From Ctenosaura bakeri (lineage: Eukaryota > Chordata > Lepidosauria > Squamata > Iguanidae), in contig CAOLHI010002139.1 in assembly GCA_948474755.1 (NCBI GenBank), forward strand, positions 330,298-394,297: a stretch of 64,000 bases of DNA, written 5' to 3'. The position numbers and the translations under genes were made by a program. The notes beneath the pieces are model-generated. The model saw only the letters and a program-made list of their open reading frames with translations, made no database searches and was not told the origin of the DNA. The first letter of the stretch is position 1. The number at the start of each line of letters is the position of its first letter. Positions 49,701-58,700 of the stretch are shown here, piece by piece.

Positions 49701-52700
49701 AGTTAAATATAGATGGATGGGAAGGCTATTAACTGCAGGTTCTTCTGTATTTGCCAACCTTGAGTAATTCCTCTTTTTGTATAAAGCAATGATATTTTTA
49801 TCCCTTCAGATGTTTTGGATTGTGGCAAATTACTATAGCAATGAGAAACCAAAACATCCAGTAGGCCAAGGGTATCCCATGCCTAGTATAAATCTCCAAT
49901 TCCTATGACAATAGAATGAGCTTTATTTCTTTTTCTCTAGTCCCTTGTGACACTAGATGGAGGAAAACTTGTTCATGTGCAGAAATGGGAAGGAAAGGAG
50001 ACTTCACTAGTTCGAGAACTGAAGGATGGAAAACTGATTTTGGTAAGATGGTCAAAGTACATTTCTCCTTACTGCAACCTGGAGCCTGTCTGGGCAAGTT
50101 TGAAAAACAGAGAAGAAAGGTGCTGAAGAAAAAATAGGTCATTCTTAAAACTAGTCAGACCTCCCTATTCACTAGGATTCACAGGACACAGGACTCTACA
50201 CACACACACACAAAAGTGGAAGAATGACAAATATCAAAATGTACATGTGCATCTGTGGGGCATGGGGCCAAGGCGTGGTTGGAAGAGCTGACACCCAGAG
50301 TCCAAACTAGGTCACAGAAAAGGGCAGATTGGCATGTCGGCCCTATACTTCCTCTCTCACCGATATCTTTACCTGGGTGTGTGGGGGTCATCAGGCGAGG
50401 GTTTGTGGTGCTGAGAAATTGGGCTACAAGCCATCTGTAGCTGGCCAGGCAGCAGCTGGTGGTGGTGGAGGAGGAGGACCAGAGGTGGTATGGAGACAAC
50501 AACAGACAAGGCCTTGCTTTTTCTTTTCTCAGACTGAAATGGAAGCTTCCCCTATCCCTGATCTGCCAAAGCTTTTTGCCATTTTATTCATAGTTCTGGC
50601 TTTCCCTGAAAATACATTTATGTAACCAAGGTAAACCCCTTCAGTTTTTAAAAAAAACTCCTGTAATGATTTATGGAAGCATGGATCTGGATGGTCATAA
50701 CCACTGAGAAACATTCAGTTGAGACCAACTTTATGAAAAAATATAGTATAATATTTATTAAAACAGCAAACAGAATAACATAATGGTTTTATACGTATGA
50801 CAAACTTCAAACAGATCTTCAGAGTGTGTTTAAACAGCTTCTTAGCTCTTTACAACAGTATAAAGGCATCTCTCTCACACACACACGTGCGCGCATGCAT
50901 ACGCGCGCACACACAGAGCTCTCTGGCTTCCCCGTTTGCCAAAGTCTATGTTGGCCACTCTCTCTGGCACAATTTAACAGTGGGTTGATTTCTCTTCTGC
51001 CTCTTTTCTAGGCTTTCCCTGAGAAAACATCTTTCTCATTCAGCTTCCCACCCCTCAATTGAACAAGAACTCCTCTGGCTGAAGGATTCAGTCTTCTCCA
51101 CAAATGTGTAGGGTCAACTCTATTTAATCTAGCCATCTTGGCCAAACCAAAATATATCTGGAAAACATACAAAGAATCTAGGTTCAAGTACAAATACTGT
51201 ATTCTTTTTATTAGGATGGTGGTTAAAATAAGAACAGGTTGCTTACCTGTAACTGTAGTTCTTCGAGTGGTCATCTGTGCCCTCATACATTAGGAGCTTT
51301 CGTGTCTGCGCGATAGCATACGGAAAATTCTAGAGCTTAGAAGCTTGGCGGGAACCCCTCCCCCATGCCGGTACTGCGCATGCTCAGCCCGCCGAGCAAC
51401 GGTCACTCCTCAGTTCTGTGGTCCGCCGTAGAGATACAGGGACCTGAAAAAGAGGGGAAGGAAGGGCGGGCATGTATGAGGGCACAGATGACCACTCGAA
51501 GAACTACAGTTACAGGTAAGCAACCTGTTCTTCTTCTTCGTGGTCTCTGTGCCTCATACATTAGGAGACTGTGTAGCTTACCGGTAGGACGGTGGGTCAG
51601 GTCCTAGAGTACAGAAGCCAGCACAGCACGTCCAAAGTGAGCATCTTGACGGGACCAGCAGTCGAGCCTGTAGTGGCGCACGAAGGTCGATGGCTGGGAC
51701 CAGGTCGCCACACGGCAGAGTTCAGGTAGGTCAACTCCTTGCAGGAGGGCTGCAGATGTTGCCACGGCTCTCGTAGAGTGAGCTCGAAGGAAGGCTGGTG
51801 GAGGCTGTTTTGCAAGCTCGTACGCCAGCTGTATAGTCTGTACCACCCACTTGGAAAAGCGCTGGGTGGACACCTTTTGACCTCTCTGACGCCTGCCATA
51901 ACAGACGAAAAGGTGTGGAGTCTGTCTGAAAGAGGAGGTCCTGTCTGTGTAGAAGGCCAAGGCCCTGTGAACATCGAGGGAGTGAAGAGACCTTTCCAGT
52001 GCAGTTGTCAGGCCAGGGTAGAAGGTCAGCAATATTATGTCCTGTCCTAGATGGAAGCTGGACACCACCTTTGGCAGGAAAGAGATGTCAGGCCGAAGAA
52101 CTACCTTGTCCCTGTGGAACACCAGGTAAGGCTCATCACTCCGAAGTGCCGTCAGCTCCCCGGCTCGTCTGGCAGAGGTGACAGCTACCAAGAAGGCTGT
52201 TTTCATAGAAAGCAGTCTGTCATCTGCCGCTGCCATGGGTTCAAAGGGCGGCCTCGTTAGCTGCGACAGCACAAGAGATAGAGACCACGGTGGTAGCGGT
52301 GGCGATACTGGTGGATAAAGGTGTTGGAGTCCCTTTAGGAACCGTCGCACAGTACCGTCGCGGAAAAAGGCCGTGATCGTGGAGGTTGGTAGGCCATGAT
52401 GGCGGCGAGGTAGACCTTCAGGGAGGAGAAGGCTAAACCTTGCTCACGGAGATGCAGAAGGAAGTGGAGTACCATCAGCAGGTTAAGTGGCGAGACCGGC
52501 TCCCTCCGGGACTCCGCGAAGGCGACAAAGCGGCGCCACTTGTAGTGGTAGTTGTGGCGTGTTGATTCCTTCCTGGCTGCGGTCAGGACGGTACCGATGA
52601 CAGGGTCCTCTACTGCGATATCCTCCAAGCATGGAGGGCCAGGAGTGGCAGGTCCGGGTGGAGCACACGGCCGTTAGAATGCGAGAGGAGGTCCGGTACT

Positions 52701-55700
52701 GTCGGGAACCAGAGAATCTGTCCCCGAAAGGCCTGGAGCAGGGGGGCGAACCAATGCTGCCTCGGCCAATACGGGGCGACGAGGATGATATCGGCTCAGT
52801 CTGCAAGGATCTTCGATATCACCCGGCCCAGGAGCGGGAACGGAGGGAACGCGTAGAGTAGACCCTCGTTCCACCTGAACTGGAAGGCATCGCCGATGGA
52901 ATGGCGATCCCGGCCGGCCCTCGAACAGTACCGATGACACTTCGTGTTCTTGCCGGAAGTGAAGAGGTCAATCTCAGGGTCGCACCATCGATCCCGGAGC
53001 ATCTGAAAGGCCTTGCTGGAAAGGGACGACTCGTGGTGGGATGAGGTGTCCCTGCTGAGTGCATCTGCCGTGGTGTTCTCCTGCTCAGCCAGGTGAACCG
53101 CCACTGGGTGGATCTTGAGAGAGATGCACCAGTTCCAGAGGTCGAGGGCTATGTTGAGGAGAGTCGACGAATGAGTCCCTCCTTGTCTGTTGACATAACA
53201 GACCGCCGTCGTATTGTCCATGAGGATGAGTACCATACGGCCAGTAACGAGGTGTCGGAAGGCCCTCAGAGCCTTCCAGATGGCTAGGAGCTCGAGGGGG
53301 TTTATGTGGAGAGCGGTCTCGTGATCGACCCATCGGCCGTGGACTCTGAGGTTGTCGCAATGTGCTCCCCACCCGAAGAGGGAGGCATCCGTCGTTACCA
53401 TCAGTGCCGGACTCTCCTCCCGAAATGGCATGCCTGCGAGAAGATTGCAGTAAGATTGCCACCAAAGGAGGGACTGACGCACGTCCTGTGGAAGGCGAAG
53501 TAGACAGCCCTGGTCGTCGAGGAGCGGGTTGAATGCTCTTACGAACCAGTGCTGAAGTGGTTGTGCGTGCAGCCTGGAGAGGTAAGTCACAGCCGTCGTG
53601 GAGGACATGTAACCGAGGAGTTGTTGGATCCTCCTCGCTGTCACTATTGAGGCCCGGGAAACGCTCGACGCCGCGAGACAGAGTGTTTTCGCCCGGTCCA
53701 GTGGTAGATATGCCCTCGCCGATGTCGAATCCAGGGTCGCCCCTATGAAATCGAGAACCCTGGAGGGTTCGAGGTGGGACTTCTTTGGATTGATCTGAAG
53801 CCCTAGGCGATTGAGAAGAGTCAATGTCCAGTGTATATCTTTGTATAGTCTGTGTTTGCAGGATGCCACCAAGAGCCAATCATCCAGGTAGGGGTAGACG
53901 AAGATGCCTTCCATGCGGAGGTACGATACCACCGGGGCCATGGACTTGGTGAAGACCCTGGGCGCGGTGGATAGTCCAAAGGGCAACACCCTGTACTGGT
54001 AGCAGGTGTCGTCGACCGCGAATCGGAGGTACCGACAGTGATGCAGACGGATGGCGATGTGGAAGTAAGCATCCGAAGATCGATGGAGGCGAACCAGTCT
54101 CCTCGATGGAGGAAGGGCGTGATTGAGGGCAGCGTGAGCATCTTGAACCTCTTGGGGCGGATGAATTTGTTCACTCCTCTGAGGTCTAAAATGGGTCGTA
54201 GAGTCCCGTCCGCCTTTGGTACCGTGAAGTACCGGGAGAAGAAGCCGGTGTTTCTGGCTGAGGACGGGAGCTGCTCGATCGCCCCTTTTTGCAGAAGGGA
54301 TTGGATCTCTTCCAGCAGGACCAAGCTGTCCAGGGTGGAGTAATAGACACCTCGCGGTGGTATACTTTGGAATTGTATGCCATAGCCCAGATGGACGATG
54401 GTAAGTACCCAAGAGTACGTGGTGACTGCCGTCCAGTCTGCGAGGTGTCTGGCCAGGCTCGGTCGATCTTCCGGGGATGTTGAGAAGCGGAAGGATGGTA
54501 TCGGTGGTGACCTGTGAATGTGGTCAAAACCTTGACTTTGTGCCCGATGAAGACTTCTTGGAGGATGAGGATGGGCATCTCCGAAGAGGTCTTCGCATGG
54601 CGGACAAAGTAGAGGGCCGGGAGGCCGTGGAACGCACCGACTGTTGGTAGGAAGAGGTAGACGACCTACGCCAGGACTGACGCGAACCGAAGCTGTGGCG
54701 AGGTTGCGGCTGGTTGATGCCCATCTTCTTGGCCGTCAGTCGGGCCTTGATGACTTGGTCCATGGCCTCATCCGTGGAGGAATGAAAAAGTCCCTGGCCA
54801 TCGAAAGGGAGATCTTCAATCCTCCTACGGCCATCCTCCTGAAGCCCTGACGATCTCAACCACGCATGCCGCTGAAGAGCAACCGACCCGGCCATCACTC
54901 TCGAGGTTGCTTCCACAGCGTGTCGTGAGGAGGTGAGTTGTTGAGTCGCCAATGCAACTGCCTCATTGTGCAGCTGGATAGCAGATGCCCGAGAGTCGTC
55001 GGGAAGGTTCTCCAGGAGAGGGGCGAGTCGGTCCAGGATGTTTCTGTGGTACGCGGCGATGCAAGCCATGGTGTTCAGGACCCGGGCAACCAGGGAAGAC
55101 GCGGAGTAAAACCGTCGGCCAAAATTATCAAGTTTCCGGCCCTCCCGGTCTGGTGGTGTCGTATGCGGTCTGGTACCGCCTTTGGTCTGGGTCGACTCTA
55201 CCACGATGGAATTGGGGACCGGGTGAGTAAACAGGAACTCCACGTTCTCCTTTTGGGTCCTGTACAAGTGCTCTAACCTATGGGGTATAGGTTGTGCTGA
55301 AGCTGGCTTATCCCATGGCTGTTTGAGGGCATTCAGGAGCGTGGGCAAGAAAGGCAGAGGTGCAGTGGATGGCGGACGCGTCTCCAGGTACTGGAAAACG
55401 AAGTCCTGCGCTGCCGGGGCTGGATCTGTCACTTTCAAGCCCAACGCCGTCGCGAATCGGAGAATAGCGGAGAACTGACAGACATCTTCTGGAGCGGTGT
55501 CCGGAGCCGGTTCTCCAAACTTGAGCGGCGGTGATTCATGGGATGATGGTGTCAAATCTCCCGAATCGGATTCTGACTCGTACGACTCAGATGACGAGGA
55601 GGACGAGGACCGTTCTGCCCTTTTCTCCACGGCCGCAGTTGACGTGGACCGTTCTGCCCTTTTCTCCACGGCCGGGGTCAGTGATGCCGTCTTCGTCGTC

Positions 55701-58700
55701 GCAGCCTTCCTAGTTTGTGTAGCAGCGGTGCTAGTCAGCGGTGGTTTAGCAGGCGTAGCCGAGGGGCGAGAGTGCTCAGCCTGCGTGGTCCTCGTAGATG
55801 ATTCAGCCTGCGTTGTCCTCGTGGATGAATCTCCTGCCTGAGCCGTGGTGACTTCCCCCACGGGATGTGTCGTGGTCGCCATTACCCTCGGGGGTGGTGA
55901 CACTGCCCTGTAGCAAGGGGAAGGCTCTCTGGACCTCCGGTATCATGGCTGCCTCACTGGCAGCCTTTCGTATGGTCGGCGTGCCTCCCGCGAGGGTGAG
56001 CAGGATTGCCTGCGAGGCAGAGATCGAGAACGCCTACGAGGCGACCAGTACTGTGGGTCCACGTGGTACCTATCCCTATAAGACGGGGAGTAGGAGTGGT
56101 AGGACCCCAGGTACTCATGCCAGAGATGTTCACGACCGTAACTGCCAAGATAGGAGGCAGAGGTGTATACCGAGTCCCGAGAGTGGGTTCTCTCTGGGTG
56201 CATCTCCCGATGGCGAGGAGATGGAGGTCTAACTCTCCGTTCAGGAGAGTGGGAACAAGAACGGGACCAGGACCGGGAGAGGCTCCTCCGAGAGGCTGGG
56301 TGCTGGCTAGGCGAGGGCCGTTGTCTGATCACAGCCTCTTCCCAGCGGTCTACCGACTCGCAGTGAGCCGACCGGGGTCTCTCCACCGAATGTTCAGGGT
56401 GCACGGTTTCCTTGACCGGCTCCTCATCCGACACCTCAAGAACCTCCTGCACATCCAATTGTTCCACGGGTTCTTCGGCGGGCAGGGTTGGTGGAGGTGT
56501 GAGAGGTCGAGCCTCTTCAGTAGAGGAATGTCTCTTCTCCTTCCTCTTTTTCTTCTTTTCCTTCTCCTTCTCCTTCTCTTTTACGTCCTTAGAAGGTGGG
56601 CTTTTTCGCTGAGCCGCTGTTAGAGGCTTGGAAGAAGAGGAGGCTTGTGAGCCCGAAGGCAACTCCTGAGCCTGAGCAGACAGCTTAGGTATCTTCGGTA
56701 ACTTCACTATCGGTAACAAGCCTGGTACCGATGAGGTCGACAGTGTGGCAGCCGCTGACGCCGAAGATGGAGTAGCTGCCGATTTTGCCTTATCCGACAT
56801 GGTCGCGTCCTTTACCCTCAGGGATTCCTCCCAACAGTGGGACTTAAGCCTCGCCGAATGGTTCCGGAGGGTTTGATGGGTGAACTCCCGACAAACCGGG
56901 CAGGCTTGAACGTTGTGGGTCTCACCCAAACAAAAGAGACACTGACGATGTTTGTCGGATTGGGCGATCTTGCGGCCACAGGAGACGCACTTTTTGAAGA
57001 GGGCCGACATAGACAAGTGTCCGGGACGGAGAAGATAGACGGTAGGTTGAGGCGGAGAAGAAGCGAAGATGAGAGTGAGAGAAAAAGGGGGAAGGGGGTC
57101 TAAATACCAGAGGCAGTCCAAAATCCAAATCTGTTAGTCCTAGAAACAAGCTGAAGTTGAAAACCAGAAGAATTTTTGACGAAAAGCACAAGCCACTAAA
57201 AGAGCCTTCCATACGCAACGGCAGACAAGAAAGAACTGAGGAGTGACCGTTGCTCAGCGGGCTGCGCATGCGCAGTACCGGCATGGGGGAGGGGTTCCCA
57301 CCAAGCTACTAAGCTCTAGAATTTTCCGTATGCTACCGCGCAGGCGTGAAAGCTCCTAATGTATGAGGCACAGAGACCACGAAGAAGAACTGTATGCACT
57401 GAACAGATCTGTAACAAATGCTGCAATGTAGAGCGCTCCCATCAGCATTCCATAGCAGCTGAGTACATTCTCTTGTCATTTACATTGCTTGGGAAGTGTT
57501 CCTGCCTTTTAGGGCTCCATAAATTTCAGACGTATAAGAGCTACTTCATTTTTCATTCTGACTCCAACATCCACTAACTAAAATTTGATGTCAAAGACAT
57601 ACACTTACAATGTAAAAATCCTGAGTTTTTGAATACTCGAACTGAATGGAACTAACAGCAATTTCACACAAAAATGCATACCTGGTCATTCTCCTATTTT
57701 CTTTATTTTAGCATTTTGTTTAGGGGAGACAATCAACTGGAATCTTGTCAGTGACATACAAAGGCATAACTGGGAGGGAGGAAAGGATTAACTATCTTCT
57801 ACACACAATAACTAAACCCCCTGCATGACCCAGCCATGTCCCCCATCCACAGCCATTTATTATTGGTAGAATACCAAGGGCATTGGAGAAGCCTTTGGCT
57901 ATGAACCGATAACAAGATGCAAACAACAAAGGCAGCCTCCTGGACTTACTGGGGTTCTTTGGGAGTCCCAAAGGATGGTTTTCTCATTGTATATCTGCTT
58001 ATGGGCACATAGCCAGATGCTTCTTTGATGCCTTCCACCAGCCAATAAATGGCCATGTGGGGGCACAGGAAGAAGGTGAGTCCTGCAGGAGGGGATAAGT
58101 TGGATACAATCTGGTTCTATTTGGATGGAACTTTACCAGATTTCTCCCAATGCAGGATCATTATGTTGTTGCCATTGTTAAACAATTAACAAAGACTTTT
58201 AATCCCAATCTATTACAAATCACTCAGGGATTTATTAATAGGTCCTGGCAGATGTTCCATTTGTTGCTGCTGTAGGACATTTTCCCCAAAGACCTTTTCA
58301 TACTTCTTCAAACCTCAGGGTTTATCATCTGCTGTTATTTTCCCTTTTCACATAAAGGATATGATATTGGCTACATAAACACATAACTTACACATTTGTA
58401 CATCAGAAACAGGAGAAATTCTAAAGAAAAAAAAATAACTTGAAAGAGCTCCCCATCCTTGATCAGGCAGCAGATTTTTACTGTCTTAAACTGGTTTTTA
58501 ATTAAAGTGCAAATAAAGTTTGCAAGTAGTTGGCACCATCTTAGAAGCATTCCCTCCTGTTTGATGGCAAATGGGAAATGCCTCTTCTAAGATAATTCCT
58601 GGTGTAACAGACACATACTTGGGCCTAGGTCCTACGGCAGGGTTACGTAGCCAAAATCTCCTCATACACAATAATTGGGCTTTACAGATCTTGTGTTGAA

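Larger units (their letters stand above)
51230..57389 (-). mobile_element. DIRS-type tyrosine-recombinase retrotransposon in FABP intron 3
   Basis: A 6.16-kb element antisense to the host gene. It has inverted (not direct) terminal repeats at about 51258-51418 and 57235-57389, an internal complementary region at 51469-51567, and gag, RT/RNase H and tyrosine-recombinase coding regions in that order on the - strand. No target duplication is visible, as expected for DIRS. Coding decay is light: one in-frame TGA in gag and one-base frameshifts in pol and in the recombinase. It makes up about 63 % of intron 3. Confidence 0.93.

Noticed and set aside
52796..55903. Antisense and overlapping frames within the DIRS element
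   Set aside because: They are shadows of the gag, RT and recombinase frames, with low-complexity translations and no domain.
56540..56580. Pyrimidine-rich tract resembling a microsatellite
   Set aside because: It is the coding sequence for a K/E-rich stretch of the DIRS gag read on the other strand.
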